A DNA stretch of 64,000 nucleotides from Bacteroidaceae bacterium (GCA_017529865.1 JAFXNA010000009.1:37059-101058), one strand, 5' to 3'; numbered from the stretch's first letter, positions 7,304 through 15,035 are shown. The notes: generated by a model not told the origin, from the sequence alone. Translations and numbers: made by a program.

Positions 7304-7597
7304 TTAGTACCCCTCGTTAGACCTGATGCTTCCATCTGAATTAAGTTCAACTTCCACATACCCGACAAACTCACGGTCGTTCGGGTCGGTATGGGTAATC
7401 TTCAACTGCATTGCAATACCGCCAGCTTCAGCAGGCGTTCCCTCGAACACCTTGGCATTTGTCTTGCTGCGTTCCCATGTGCCGTCTTCTCGGTAATACC
7501 TTGTGTTCTTGTAGTCCCACGTCTTGTTTCCAGTGTAGGGAATGCCAAAACGGTTTACAGACGGGATTCTAGGAACTCGCTTGATGATATAGTGCAT
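7304..7597 (-). CDS. Hypothetical protein, 97 aa
   Basis: Basic, aromatic-rich N-terminus (MHYIIKRVPRIPSVNRFG), then beta strands (AMQLKITHTDPNDREFVGYV, EVELNSDGSI). Looks like an all-beta small domain. The ATG follows an AGGAG-type site. Function unknown. Confidence 0.75.
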   Translation of the reverse strand: MHYIIKRVPRIPSVNRFGIPYTGNKTWDYKNTRYYREDGTWERSKTNAKVFEGTPAEAGGIAMQLKITHTDPNDREFVGYVEVELNSDGSIRSNEGY

Positions 7598-7627
7598 TAG
7601 GTTATCTCCTAGTCATGTGTGGTAGTT

Positions 7628-8143
7628 TCACCCTTCTGTTTCAAATTCTCTTTCTCTAAACAGCGCTCTGACTAACCAGTGTTCAAATTCCTCGATTGAC
7701 TTGAAATGGTAGTCAGATTGTCCTTTGGTTCTCCACATGCGGATTTCCTTATCGGAACGGCTGTATAGGATTCTGTCGGCCTCCCAGTAGCCCTTGGCTC
7801 GAACCCAGATGTCGTCGAAGTCCTCATCGTCTACATTGTGGATATAGGCATGCGGGTAGTAATGAGTGAACACCGACAGGAACTGTTCCTCGGTGACAGG
7901 CCCTTTCTTTGCACTTGGCAGGTGGCGACGCCTTTTGTCAAGCTCGTTAACGATGTTGAAGCCAATGTCGTTGTTCTCGCAGAGCTTCTCGAAGTCACGA
8001 ATCTTCTGGGTTAGATAATATTCCTCCATTCCCCAAGCCAGGTTCTCCCGTTCGCACTTCTGCGTAAGTTCCTTGACTTGCTTCTGATACCTTTCACAAA
8101 GGGATTTCAACTTTTTCGGGTCATCTGGTAGTTTTACCGCCAT
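7628..8143 (-). CDS. Hypothetical coiled-coil protein, 171 aa
   Basis: Start at ATG 8143 (MAVKLPDDPKKLKSL), preceded by AAGGAG; it overlaps the upstream gene end by 10 bases. Residues ~8-70 form a coiled coil (KSLCERYQKQVKELTQKCE...), followed by an alpha/beta domain with Trp/Tyr-rich strands (GYWEADRILYSRSDKEIRMW) and a C-terminal helix. The coiled-coil-plus-domain layout recurs in the genes at 8134 and 9551. Function unknown. Confidence 0.8.
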   Translation of the reverse strand: MAVKLPDDPKKLKSLCERYQKQVKELTQKCERENLAWGMEEYYLTQKIRDFEKLCENNDIGFNIVNELDKRRRHLPSAKKGPVTEEQFLSVFTHYYPHAYIHNVDDEDFDDIWVRAKGYWEADRILYSRSDKEIRMWRTKGQSDYHFKSIEEFEHWLVRALFREREFETEG

Positions 8144-8718
8144 GTTAACTCCTTGCATACGGAAGGTTTCCATTTCATCCGCCTGCACACGGCCTTGTAG
8201 TTGGACACTATATCACCCAATTTGCTATCCAAGTCTTCCATGACTTCCTTCTTTGACACTGTAAGCACGTCAGAAGAATATAAGGTGAGATATACCACGC
8301 CATGGTTCTTGGGCGTTCCATTGGATATTGTGACTTTCCCGTCGCCAGCCACAACGCTTATGTCGTAGTGCGTAGGAAACACGAGATACCCTTCACCTTG
8401 GAATTCTCCACTGGAGGATTCTTTCGTAGGAGCGTCTACGCCACTGACATGTATATAAGTTCCGTCGTCAATGAACAGCCATTTTCCGACGAACTTCTTG
8501 GCGGCGTCCGCTATAAATCTTTTGCGCTCGGCGTTGGCTTTCCGTCGCCTTGCCTGTTCGTCACGGTATTCCGGGTCGAACTTAGCCATCTTTTTATTCT
8601 GCAGCGCTCTCCGCTTGGCTTCCAGTTCTGAAACGGCCTTGGTACGCTGTTCAATCTCGCAATTGATAGCGTCCAGTGCAGCATCATAATCTTTTTCAGT
8701 CTTCATTGTTTTTTGCAT
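8134..8718 (-). CDS. Hypothetical coiled-coil plus beta-domain protein, 194 aa
   Basis: Start at ATG 8718 (MQKTMKTEKDYDAALDAI), which has GGAG 7 bases upstream; other in-frame ATGs lie at 8730 and 8706. Residues 10-75 are a charged coiled coil (ELEAKRRALQNKK, ARRRKANAERKRF). Residues ~75-170 are beta-rich (GKWLFIDDGTYIHVSG, GVVYLTLYSSDVLTV). The layout and the KKRxFIxDxA-type junction resemble the gene at 9551-10153, suggesting distant paralogues. Overlaps both neighbours. Confidence 0.75.
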   Translation of the reverse strand: MQKTMKTEKDYDAALDAINCEIEQRTKAVSELEAKRRALQNKKMAKFDPEYRDEQARRRKANAERKRFIADAAKKFVGKWLFIDDGTYIHVSGVDAPTKESSSGEFQGEGYLVFPTHYDISVVAGDGKVTISNGTPKNHGVVYLTLYSSDVLTVSKKEVMEDLDSKLGDIVSNYKAVCRRMKWKPSVCKELTWR

Positions 8719-8938
8719 AATTTGCTCCATTTTTCTTTATCAGTTTCAAAACATATTCGCAGCCTGCACTAAAAATCTCTTCGGCTGTTGATACTTGAAC
8801 CAATCGTTCTTCTCCAGAAGAAGTTGTGCGATTTTCAGCTAATCCTTCTTTTTCAAGAATATCCTGAATTTCATTTCGGTAAGGAATATATTTATCAATC
8901 TCTTCTTCGGTCAATTCGATTTCATCCAACTCATCCAT
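8696..8938 (-). CDS. Hypothetical acidic protein, 80 aa
   Basis: Starts MDELDEIELTEEEIDKY, an extremely acidic segment, followed by helical stretches and a basic C-terminus (LKLIKKNGANYAKNNED). The end overlaps the next gene's start region by 23 bases. DNA-mimic-type charge at the N-terminus is notable but short. Function unknown. Confidence 0.7.
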   Translation of the reverse strand: MDELDEIELTEEEIDKYIPYRNEIQDILEKEGLAENRTTSSGEERLVQVSTAEEIFSAGCEYVLKLIKKNGANYAKNNED

Positions 8939-9093
8939 AGTTTACCTTTTTTCTTAACATTGGTTTTCTCCATCAGCGGTCCAAGCGAATCCAGCATAAA
9001 AATGGAAGCCATAGCATCATCACCATCTTTGGAAGTGGAATGAGCTATATCCACCAACTCTTTAAGGTATGCGTCCAATGTTTTCTCCATCAC
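8911..9093 (-). CDS. Hypothetical small protein, 60 aa
   Basis: Begins MMEKTLDAYLKELVDIAHST, mostly helical, with a basic Lys/Trp-rich end (NVKKKGKLWMSWMKSN). It overlaps both the upstream gene (32 bases) and the downstream gene (28 bases), unusual even for this compact region, so the exact start is less sure. No family recognised. Confidence 0.6.
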   Translation of the reverse strand: MMEKTLDAYLKELVDIAHSTSKDGDDAMASIFMLDSLGPLMEKTNVKKKGKLWMSWMKSN

Positions 9094-9355
9094 TCACTCC
9101 TGGTTCTGGGATAAATTCTGCTTGCAACAAAGCAACCTGTTCTTTCAGCTTTACAATCTCCTTGTCCTTCTCCGCAATCGTCGTAACATCTTCTCTCATT
9201 GATATTTGCAGGTTGTGGATTTCATTTCGGGCGCACGAAAGGTTGTATCGGTATTCGTCACGCTCCGCCTTAATAGTCGAGATTACTTCATCGGCTTCGG
9301 ACTTGAGGTAGGCCTCAAACCCTTCTCTTGTAATAAATGCTTTCAGTTCGCTCAT
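9062..9355 (-). CDS. Hypothetical coiled-coil protein, 97 aa
   Basis: After a short N-terminus (MSELKAFITREGFEAYLKSE), residues 25-78 form a continuous heptad-like helix (VISTIKAERDEYRY, EIVKLKEQVALLQAEF). Likely oligomeric. Overlaps the genes on both sides by short stretches, consistent with translational coupling. Function unknown. Confidence 0.75.
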   Translation of the reverse strand: MSELKAFITREGFEAYLKSEADEVISTIKAERDEYRYNLSCARNEIHNLQISMREDVTTIAEKDKEIVKLKEQVALLQAEFIPEPGVSDGENIGRIP

Positions 9356-9534
9356 TTGTGCCCATCCTTGACGAGTGAAATTGACATTTCGGTATCGTGG
9401 TTATTCCCTGCAAGTTGCCCACGCACTTCGGCAGGGAGGATGTCGTCTGGAATGTCGGCAATGTAAGTTTCGTGTGTTGTCGGAATATCCGCCGAAATAC
9501 CGCCATACCAATGAATCGTAAATGCTAACTTCAT
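9352..9534 (-). CDS. Hypothetical small beta protein, 60 aa
   Basis: Start at ATG 9534 (MKLAFTIHWYGGISADIP), preceded by GAGGAG. Short protein with a beta-strand start and acidic middle (IADIPDDILPAEV), ending ISLVKDGHK. Overlaps the next gene by 4 bases (ATGA). Function unknown. Confidence 0.7.
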   Translation of the reverse strand: MKLAFTIHWYGGISADIPTTHETYIADIPDDILPAEVRGQLAGNNHDTEMSISLVKDGHK

Positions 9535-9550
9535 TTGTACTCCTCTGCCT

Positions 9551-10153
9551 TTAAGCATTCTTAAGTGCTTCTTCTATCATATTTGACATCTGAGGGCATA
9601 CCCACCTGTTTTCGGACTGGTCGATAAACGCATTACGAGCAAGTTCAGACATCCGTTTTTCCCAGAATGCTAACGCTTCCTGCAATTCTTCATCGGTTAA
9701 TACATGCAGCTTTCCAAGGAAACTTCTGCCAAGTTCATAGGCCATCCAGTCGTTACCACGCTTTTCCAAACTAATGAACATCTCAGTGTTGTCATCAAGT
9801 GTAGCGTAGGTATCACCACTGTACATGTGTCTAACAGCCATGCACACCTTAGACTTATCACGATAGCTGACTATCTTTGCAAAATAGATGTTGACATAAT
9901 CATATTCATTGGTGACAACACCATTTTCCTTGCAGTAAGTATGATGCTGTATCACAGAATCGCCAAATGTGAACGCATTGCCTACAAGAGACTTGCAGAA
10001 AGGAATGCTCTCGGCATTGTCCGTTATCCACTTACGTTTCTTTTCGTCCTCTTCATATTCCCATTCCTTATGAGTGATTTCATCCTGCTGATTACGCAAG
10101 GCTTCTATCTTCTTTTCGAGAGCCTTTATTTTATTAACTGCCTCTTTTCTCAT
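9551..10153 (-). CDS. Hypothetical coiled-coil protein, 200 aa
   Basis: Start at ATG 10153 (MRKEAVNKIKALEKKIEAL), preceded by GAGGAAACC; an upstream TTG start would be poorer. Residues 5-45 form a coiled coil, then an alpha/beta domain with Tyr/His-rich strands (VIQHHTYCKENGVV, YDYVNIYFAKIVSY) and a helical C-terminus. The order resembles the gene at 8134-8718. Function unknown. Confidence 0.8.
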   Translation of the reverse strand: MRKEAVNKIKALEKKIEALRNQQDEITHKEWEYEEDEKKRKWITDNAESIPFCKSLVGNAFTFGDSVIQHHTYCKENGVVTNEYDYVNIYFAKIVSYRDKSKVCMAVRHMYSGDTYATLDDNTEMFISLEKRGNDWMAYELGRSFLGKLHVLTDEELQEALAFWEKRMSELARNAFIDQSENRWVCPQMSNMIEEALKNA

Positions 10154-10160
10154 GGTTTCC

Positions 10161-10568
10161 TCATGCCTTTTCAATAAGTTTCCGCAGTTCGTCTGCGGGA
10201 ATATCCTCGATACGCTGAGCCTTCACTTCGATGGAATAGTACCCGTGGCACAAGTGTGCATGGCCTTCCTTCCACGCTTTAATACGCTCGGGCGACGGGG
10301 CTCGCTTATTGTGGTCCACAAGTACATCCAAGTTAAGCAGGAACCCACCGTCCGCAACATGGGACACTTCCCATTTGCTAATGGGATAGTAAGTGTCATT
10401 AGGGGATATGTAGGTGAGCAGGGATGCAATCGAGTCGTACTTACCACGGTAATCCAGATTAGTGGAACCGAGGCATTCACGCCCCGCCATCCAACCAGTC
10501 TTCGGGTCATCAGGGTATGCTTCAAACAGGGTGAGCATAGCCGAGCGAACATAGAAAAGTTTTTTCAT
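10161..10568 (-). CDS. Hypothetical protein, 135 aa
   Basis: Start at ATG 10568 (MKKLFYVRSAMLTLFEAYP), preceded by GGAG with 6-base spacing. Alpha/beta protein with a histidine-containing segment (WKEGHAHLCHGYYSIEVKA) and a C-terminal helix (DELRKLIEKA). No signal peptide: the start is hydrophobic but lacks a cleavage site. Function unknown. Confidence 0.8.
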   Translation of the reverse strand: MKKLFYVRSAMLTLFEAYPDDPKTGWMAGRECLGSTNLDYRGKYDSIASLLTYISPNDTYYPISKWEVSHVADGGFLLNLDVLVDHNKRAPSPERIKAWKEGHAHLCHGYYSIEVKAQRIEDIPADELRKLIEKA

Positions 10569-10591
10569 ACAAATCTCCAAACTAGATTTGA

Positions 10592-11338
10592 TTAGGATGC
10601 CGCACAGGAAGCAGCGCCACCCATGTTGTTGTAGCCTCGTATGTCGTCAAGTACCTTGGTACAGGCCTTGCTCAACCGTTCTTCTTCCGCATCAGCCTTG
10701 GCAATAATGTCTCTGTCTATACGCCATTCTTCAAATGTCTTGACATCAATATGAGGGGAACTTGCCTGAGGCTTACGACCTTTAAGCCGCTTCGAAAATT
10801 CTTTGATAATGTAGTTATAATAATTACCGAGGTCTGCCTTCAGAGAAGGTTCATCCTTGTACAAACCCTGCCTCTTGATATCCTTTTCAGTTGCATCCAT
10901 CAGAGGAAGAACACCAGCAGGGCATAAAGACACTTGGTTAAACGTAGATGAACTGTAATCAAAGTCAGTCAGATTAAAATTAGAGTTGTCAAAAATACGG
11001 AGAAAATACTTGTCCAACGACTTTACCGCAGCGTCCACCTGTTCAATATGATAGATGATGCTGTCAATCAATGAATCACCCTGTTTCGCACTCGGGTAGT
11101 CCATTGCACGAGTGTACAGATGCTTCACATTAGTGCAATGAACTTTCCACAGTTGTTCATCGCTAAATACACCTGATGATACAATGAACCGAAGTTCATC
11201 CTGCGCAGTTTCCACCTTCAATCGGCCCATGAATGGAACCAACTTGGGATTCACTGCGATATTCTTGTTGAACCAGGCCAAAACATAGGCAGGACGGTCG
11301 GACTTCGGGGTAAATAACCATTTGAGATATGCAAGCAT
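10592..11338 (-). CDS. Hypothetical helical protein, first gene of operon, 248 aa
   Basis: The largest unknown of the first 14 kb. Mostly helical (LIDSIIYHIEQVDAAVKSL, LGNYYNYIIKEFSKRLKGRK) with a C-terminus rich in Ala, Cys and Gly (MGGAASCAAS). No membrane span. It leads an operon: promoter at 11372-11400, leader about 27 nt, AAAGGAAC before the ATG. No family recognised. Confidence 0.85.
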   Translation of the reverse strand: MLAYLKWLFTPKSDRPAYVLAWFNKNIAVNPKLVPFMGRLKVETAQDELRFIVSSGVFSDEQLWKVHCTNVKHLYTRAMDYPSAKQGDSLIDSIIYHIEQVDAAVKSLDKYFLRIFDNSNFNLTDFDYSSSTFNQVSLCPAGVLPLMDATEKDIKRQGLYKDEPSLKADLGNYYNYIIKEFSKRLKGRKPQASSPHIDVKTFEEWRIDRDIIAKADAEEERLSKACTKVLDDIRGYNNMGGAASCAAS

Positions 11339-11371
11339 GTTTGTTCCTTTTGTTTTTGTGCTACATGTGTT

Positions 11372-11400
11372 AATATAGACAATTAAACCCGCTTTGTCAA
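11372..11400 (-). promoter_or_regulatory. Early-type promoter with embedded inverted repeat
   Basis: Minus strand: TTGACA, 17 bp with TTTAA at positions 8-12, TATATT. The -35 box is in the loop of an 8-bp inverted repeat (AAACCCGC ... GCGGGTTT, 11385-11408) whose 3' arm continues into TTTAATT, a combined terminator and promoter layout. Confidence 0.85.
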
Positions 11401-11432
11401 GCGGGTTTCTGTAAATTTTATGACTTTTTTAG

Positions 11433-11861
11433 TTAACAGGTGTAAACATGGTTAATCCATGCGGTTCCAATCAGTTTCTTGTCATTCATGGAATCGCCGA
11501 ACAATACCTTGTTGTTTGCAGGGTCGCATACGACGCATACCATCTTTCGGTCGAAATCCATTCCGCAGTTGCCGACAACACGATATACCTCGCCTTCCTT
11601 GCAGTCGAAGAAGGGGATTTCCGTCGGTTCCTTATACGGTTTCCAGTCGGAAGGGATATCGGCGGCATGGTCGAACGGCCAGTCATCAGCACCGTCACCG
11701 AGATTGATGAGGGCAAGCCACTTCCCTGTTCTGGCATCGAAGCCCGTTACCCAGAGCTTTCTAGGCTGGATATCGTCCCTGTCGTTCCAGACGAGCTTTT
11801 CGACAGGCTTTTCAAAATGGTACTTGCCGATGGGTTTCAAATCCTGCTTTGTGTAGTTCAT
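11433..11861 (-). CDS. Hypothetical Trp/Asp-rich protein, 142 aa
   Basis: Repeated Trp/Asp motifs (KLVWNDRDD, KLWVTGFDARTGKWLALI, GDGADDWPFDHAAD) and a C-terminal half with several cysteines (FFDCKEG, GNCGM, VCVVCDP, VYTC). A beta-rich fold with possible metal binding is likely. It is the last gene of the operon above; its stop lies about 25 bases before the inverted repeat at 11385-11408. Function unknown. Confidence 0.8.
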   Translation of the reverse strand: MNYTKQDLKPIGKYHFEKPVEKLVWNDRDDIQPRKLWVTGFDARTGKWLALINLGDGADDWPFDHAADIPSDWKPYKEPTEIPFFDCKEGEVYRVVGNCGMDFDRKMVCVVCDPANNKVLFGDSMNDKKLIGTAWINHVYTC

Positions 11862-11894
11862 GTTTATCTCCTTTTTGAGAATTGTTGCAACTTT

Positions 11895-12095
11895 TTATCG
11901 ACCGAAGATTAGAATTCCTGCTGCGATTGCAGCGATAGGATATCCGAACATAATGCACGCGCATCCGAGATTGGACCAGTGATACCATTTGGCATAGGGA
12001 TATGCCATCCCGAAGCCAAACGCCCATGCGAACAGTGCGGCTAGATAGATTATGAGTGCGACGATGATGTAGATACCGATGTATAATGCAGTCAT
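11895..12095 (-). CDS. Small two-pass membrane protein, 66 aa
   Basis: Almost entirely hydrophobic: membrane spans at about residues 4-28 and 40-63, joined by a loop with aromatic residues (AYPYAKWYHWSN). Probably an inner-membrane protein with both ends on the same side. Overlaps the upstream gene by 4 bases. Function unknown. Confidence 0.75.
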   Translation of the reverse strand: MTALYIGIYIIVALIIYLAALFAWAFGFGMAYPYAKWYHWSNLGCACIMFGYPIAAIAAGILIFGR

Positions 12096-12577
12096 TTGTC
12101 AACCCCCACAGGTTTGATATCTCTGTTGCTACATATTCCGATACCCTCTGGACTTGTCAGGTAGTCAACACATTCCTTGATTGTGGCGAACGACGGGTAT
12201 ACTTCACCATCATCAAACTTGCAGTTAAAAAGGCTAATGGATTTGTCATTATCACTCGTCTCTCGGGACAGAACGGAACTGTACCAGCATTTCGAGATGT
12301 TGAAAATCATGCAATGGGTAATCCCGTGAACCATACTGTCGTTCCATTCGAACTTCTCGTCCACACGGCCCTGCCACACGCATCCTGGCAACTTATTCTG
12401 GTCAGGGTCGTGGTCTTCCCACATGCTGCCACCAGGAACTTCCTTGAACGGGTCAAGGTTGAATCTTGCCGTTTTAATCAATTCGTTGAGGTCAGCGTGT
12501 TTCCACTGCATCACCCAGACATTCATGGGGCCGCCTTTAGGGCTCTGCTCAGCGTGTACTCTTCTCATCATGTACAT
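12092..12577 (-). CDS. Hypothetical protein, 161 aa
   Basis: Start at ATG 12577, preceded by AAGGAG with 8-base spacing; an internal ATG at 12526 lacks such a site. Soluble, with many Trp, Cys and Asp residues (MNVWVMQWKHADLNELI, WEDHDPDQNKLPGCVW). The sequence VWVMQW... with WYSSVLSRETSDNDKSIS alternates strands. No family recognised. Confidence 0.75.
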   Translation of the reverse strand: MYMMRRVHAEQSPKGGPMNVWVMQWKHADLNELIKTARFNLDPFKEVPGGSMWEDHDPDQNKLPGCVWQGRVDEKFEWNDSMVHGITHCMIFNISKCWYSSVLSRETSDNDKSISLFNCKFDDGEVYPSFATIKECVDYLTSPEGIGICSNRDIKPVGVDK

Positions 12578-12821
12578 GTTGCTTCTCCTTTAATTCTTGC
12601 TCTTTGCACCACTCGGCGAAATCGCCCATCTGCCTGACGATTTCCTCTTCTTCCTCCTCATGCATCCTGATGTACTTTTGCAAACCCCTTTGGTTGAACC
12701 TACATCCGAGTTCACCCTTTTTGTTCTCGTAGATGAATTCGTCGTCATCGCCAAAAAGTCTGCAGGTCGGGTACCCTTCCTGGTAGTCGTAACTTTCGTA
12801 TGGACATCCGTTGCAACGCAT
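12549..12821 (-). CDS. Cys-rich, probably metal-binding protein, 90 aa
   Basis: Four cysteines in the first 40 residues (MRCNGCPYE, TCRLFGDDD, GCRFNQRG) with CxxC first, resembling an Fe-S or zinc knuckle. The second half is a charged helix (MHEEEEEEIVRQMGDFAEWC). The start overlaps the upstream stop by one base. Similar small cysteine proteins recur in this genome. Function unknown. Confidence 0.75.
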   Translation of the reverse strand: MRCNGCPYESYDYQEGYPTCRLFGDDDEFIYENKKGELGCRFNQRGLQKYIRMHEEEEEEIVRQMGDFAEWCKEQELKEKQHVHDEKSTR

Positions 12822-13204
12822 TAGAAGTGCTCGTCGTTGATAAGCTTAGTTAGCGCATGCACATTAGCATTCGCCGCTTCAATAGCATACTTCTGAGCAT
12901 CCGTCATTCCTCCCATTTTAAGGAGTTCATACATCTTATGCTCAAATTCACGTGCATCCCTGCCGAAAAGATGGCCAACATCGGTGTCCTTTGCATTGAG
13001 CTTATCAGCGACTGCCTGTGCTTCCGCATAAGTGGAATAATACTTCTTGTTCTTGTAGAAGTCGTTCTTGATGTCGGACTTCTTCTTGAACTGAAGCACA
13101 TCCACGCTATAGGTGTAAGATGCCGAACTGAAATACACAAAGTAGTGTATGTCTCTGCGGGCATCATAGTCCTTGATTTTTTCTTCGAATGATTGGTATG
13201 CCAT
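12821..13204 (-). CDS. Hypothetical protein, 127 aa
   Basis: Begins MAYQSFEEKIKDYDARRD. Tyr-rich strands (IHYFVYFSSASYTYSVDVL), helix YAEAQAVADKLNAKDTDV, then helical C-terminus. No membrane span or motif. ATG preceded by AAAGGAG. Function unknown. Confidence 0.75.
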   Translation of the reverse strand: MAYQSFEEKIKDYDARRDIHYFVYFSSASYTYSVDVLQFKKKSDIKNDFYKNKKYYSTYAEAQAVADKLNAKDTDVGHLFGRDAREFEHKMYELLKMGGMTDAQKYAIEAANANVHALTKLINDEHF

Positions 13205-13221
13205 TTTTAAACTCCTTTGGG

Positions 13222-13629
13222 TTAAATGTCTTCCGTCAATTGGTCAATGTAACGGAAGGCTTCGTTAAACTTCTTGAACACCTTAGTAAGTGTCGATTGT
13301 TTGTCTTGATAGAAGAACTTGACCTTGCACTTCTTGTACTTGCCATAATCGGAGGCAAGCGTACACACATCGGTAGATACCGTTACGATGTTAAACTCCG
13401 TCCCAGCCGTCTCAAGGAACAGGTCGATGATGCTCTTTGTACGAACAGCAGCATCCTTCGGCATGAGATGTGTTTCAGGATACAGAATAGCGCATCCATC
13501 CAGTTTTGCAAATTGCTTCTTGATGCGACCGTCATCGTAACCACGAATAAACCTGACGCTTGCAATACGCTCGATTGCTTCCTTTGTAGGATTCACAATG
13601 ACATTGATTGTCTTTTTCGGTGCTTTCAT
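13222..13629 (-). CDS. Hypothetical protein, first gene of operon, 135 aa
   Basis: Basic protein (MKAPKKTINVIVNPTKEAI). The order of strands and helices (KTINVIVNPT, FNIVTVSTDVCTLA, KCKVKFFYQD) suggests an alpha/beta fold. It is first behind the promoter at 13658-13686, with AAAAGGAAACC before the ATG. Function unknown. Confidence 0.8.
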   Translation of the reverse strand: MKAPKKTINVIVNPTKEAIERIASVRFIRGYDDGRIKKQFAKLDGCAILYPETHLMPKDAAVRTKSIIDLFLETAGTEFNIVTVSTDVCTLASDYGKYKKCKVKFFYQDKQSTLTKVFKKFNEAFRYIDQLTEDI

Positions 13630-13657
13630 TTTGGTTTCCTTTTGTGTTTACGTGAAT

Positions 13658-13686
13658 AATATAGATAATTAAACCCCCTTTGTCAA
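13658..13686 (-). promoter_or_regulatory. Early-type promoter with embedded hairpin
   Basis: Minus strand: TTGACA, 17 bp with TTTAA at positions 8-12, TATATT. A 9-bp inverted repeat (AACCCCCTT ... AAGGGGGTT, 13672-13693) with a 4-base loop covers the -35 box and runs into TTTAATT, the clearest terminator-promoter overlap in the window. Confidence 0.85.
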
Positions 13687-13724
13687 GGGGGTTGATTAAA
13701 TTTTCTATATTTTTTCAAATCATG

Positions 13725-13967
13725 TCAATCATAAAGGAAAAGCTCTGCTATTTCCTCAATACTACGCTCGGTATAATAAGCCTTACCATCAGCCGACATT
13801 TCGATTTCTTCAAACTTATATTGTATTGACGGAAACGAAAACATCGCGTCAGACCCAGAATAATATACTATTAACGCATCACCCATACGCCTGACTCCAA
13901 ACGCCTTGGATAGGTTTAACGAGTATGCATCAGTCTTATCTTTCTTGTTTGTGATTTTTACCTTCAT
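13725..13967 (-). CDS. Hypothetical protein, 80 aa
   Basis: Start at ATG 13967 (MKVKITNKKDKTDAYSL), preceded by AGGAAGT. Beta-rich start and middle (DALIVYYSGSDAMFSFPSI), then helix RSIEEIAELFLYD. Ends about 32 bases before the hairpin at 13672-13693, so it is the last gene of its operon. Function unknown. Confidence 0.75.
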   Translation of the reverse strand: MKVKITNKKDKTDAYSLNLSKAFGVRRMGDALIVYYSGSDAMFSFPSIQYKFEEIEMSADGKAYYTERSIEEIAELFLYD

Positions 13968-13984
13968 AATACTTCCTCGCTTTT

Positions 13985-14146
13985 TCAAGGTCTTTTTTCG
14001 AACGAACTTCCTGTTTCGTCTTCGTAGAACTTCTTTGCACCCTCGTAGCCACCAGACAGGGCGGCAGCGGATATGCCAACCCGTGTGAACAGTTCGAACT
14101 GTCTCTGGTCAATCGGATTTAATTCAGTAGTGCCACTCTTGCACAT
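13985..14146 (-). CDS. Hypothetical micro-protein, 53 aa
   Basis: ATG 14146 lies inside the end of the upstream gene, preceded by GAGG with 7-base spacing; TGA at 13985. The product begins MCKSGTTELNPIDQRQ and contains a helix (FELFTRVGISAAALSGGY) and a charged end. Its length and ribosome site fit a real gene filling an otherwise empty 150-base gap. Confidence 0.65.
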   Translation of the reverse strand: MCKSGTTELNPIDQRQFELFTRVGISAAALSGGYEGAKKFYEDETGSSFEKRP

Positions 14147-14372
14147 TGTTCAGCCTCACGAACTTGGTCTTGCCCTCTTCGGTCCAAGTACGGTACACTT
14201 CCCCGTTGTCCCAACGGACTATGCGTTCATCTGGTCGTTCCATGGATACATCATACTGGATTGTGCATCCGTTTCCAGAGTTAATGAATGCAATTTCTAC
14301 AATACGGTCTTGTGCATCATAATACTTCAACAGAGTATTATTATCACAGAATTCATGCCTGACGGCGTTCAT
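14124..14372 (-). CDS. Hypothetical beta-rich protein, 82 aa
   Basis: Alternating strands (RIVEIAFINSGNGCTIQYDV, ERIVRWDNGEVYRTW, KTKFVRLNNVQEW) predict a small beta-barrel or sheet domain. Overlaps its upstream neighbour by 4 bases (ATGA) and contains the start of the next gene. Function unknown. Confidence 0.75.
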   Translation of the reverse strand: MNAVRHEFCDNNTLLKYYDAQDRIVEIAFINSGNGCTIQYDVSMERPDERIVRWDNGEVYRTWTEEGKTKFVRLNNVQEWHY

Positions 14373-14563
14373 AAATTCTCCTTAATGGAACTTAGACTTT
14401 CCTCTCCCCTGTCCACGGTAACAAGGAACTTCCAGAACCCAATTTCGATTGGTTCGATAGTGACCTTCGCTTTCGGGTATGTTTCCAGAGCAGCCTTGGC
14501 ATACTGCAACGCCCCGTCAAGTGTGCTTTTCTTCTTCTCGAACAGCAATGCCTGATTATCCAT
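14369..14563 (-). CDS. Hypothetical protein, 64 aa
   Basis: Start at ATG 14563 (MDNQALLFEKKKSTLDGAL), directly after the upstream TAA. Short beta-alpha-beta protein: helix LDGALQYAKAALETYPKA, strands KVTIEPIEIGFWKFLVTVD. Function unknown. Confidence 0.7.
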   Translation of the reverse strand: MDNQALLFEKKKSTLDGALQYAKAALETYPKAKVTIEPIEIGFWKFLVTVDRGEESLSSIKENL

Positions 14564-14564
14564 A

Positions 14565-14789
14565 TTACCCCAGAACAGCCTTGGCAGGTTTGTCTTCCAC
14601 GGAGAAAGTGTTGCCGCAATCCTTTTCAGGGCACTTGACTTCAAGCCAGCGGCGACCGTTCGGGCAACGCTCTGCACATTTGCTATACTCGTCCGTACGG
14701 AACTCGCATCCGCAATTCGGGCAAGTGAAGGTCAATACAGCTCTCTTTTCTGGCTCTGGCTTCTTTCCAGGCTTGGTAATCTCAATCAT
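14565..14789 (-). CDS. Zinc-ribbon protein, first gene of operon, 74 aa
   Basis: Start at ATG 14789 (MIEITKPGKKPEPEKRAV), preceded by GAGGAAACCC. Cysteine pattern CPNCGC ... CAERC ... CPEKDC indicates a treble-clef or zinc-ribbon knuckle. It is first behind the divergent promoter at 14820-14848. A nucleic-acid or protein adaptor role is likely. Confidence 0.75.
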   Translation of the reverse strand: MIEITKPGKKPEPEKRAVLTFTCPNCGCEFRTDEYSKCAERCPNGRRWLEVKCPEKDCGNTFSVEDKPAKAVLG

Positions 14790-14819
14790 GGGTTTCCTCA
14801 TTAGTTAAATCCACCGTAT

Positions 14820-14848
14820 AATATACAATATGTACTTAAATATGTCAA
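14820..14848 (-). promoter_or_regulatory. Early-type promoter at the strand switch
   Basis: Minus strand: TTGACA, 17 bp, TATATT, about 24-nt leader to the zinc-ribbon gene. Here TTTAA sits at spacer positions 3-7 rather than 8-12. Marks the switch from minus-strand to plus-strand transcription. Confidence 0.75.
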
Positions 14849-14891
14849 TCGAAAATTATACATTAAATAGGGAAATACACTTGGAAAAGAC

Positions 14892-15035
14892 ATGCTCAAA
14901 AGAATAGCAGATACTGTATTGGTAACTATTTTCATGCTCGGAGTAGCGGTTATCAGCCCCCTTTTGTTCGCCGCATACAAGGAAGCAAAGCACAAAGAAG
15001 ATTGGTTCATGGACATCCTTGACAAAACGGAGTGA
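14892..15035 (+). CDS. Single-pass membrane micro-protein, 47 aa
   Basis: ATG 14892 to TGA 15035, weak GGAAA ribosome site. One membrane span (about residues 9-28, VLVTIFMLGVAVISPLLF) between a basic start (MLKRIAD) and a charged cytoplasmic-type tail (YKEAKHKEDWFMDILDKTE). Its last codons contain the -35 box of the methyltransferase promoter. Function unknown. Confidence 0.65.
   Translation: MLKRIADTVLVTIFMLGVAVISPLLFAAYKEAKHKEDWFMDILDKTE

Noticed and set aside
9551..10174. Start at 10174 for the 200-aa coiled-coil protein
   Set aside because: The codon there is TTG with a poorly placed ribosome site; ATG 10153 follows GAGGAAACC.
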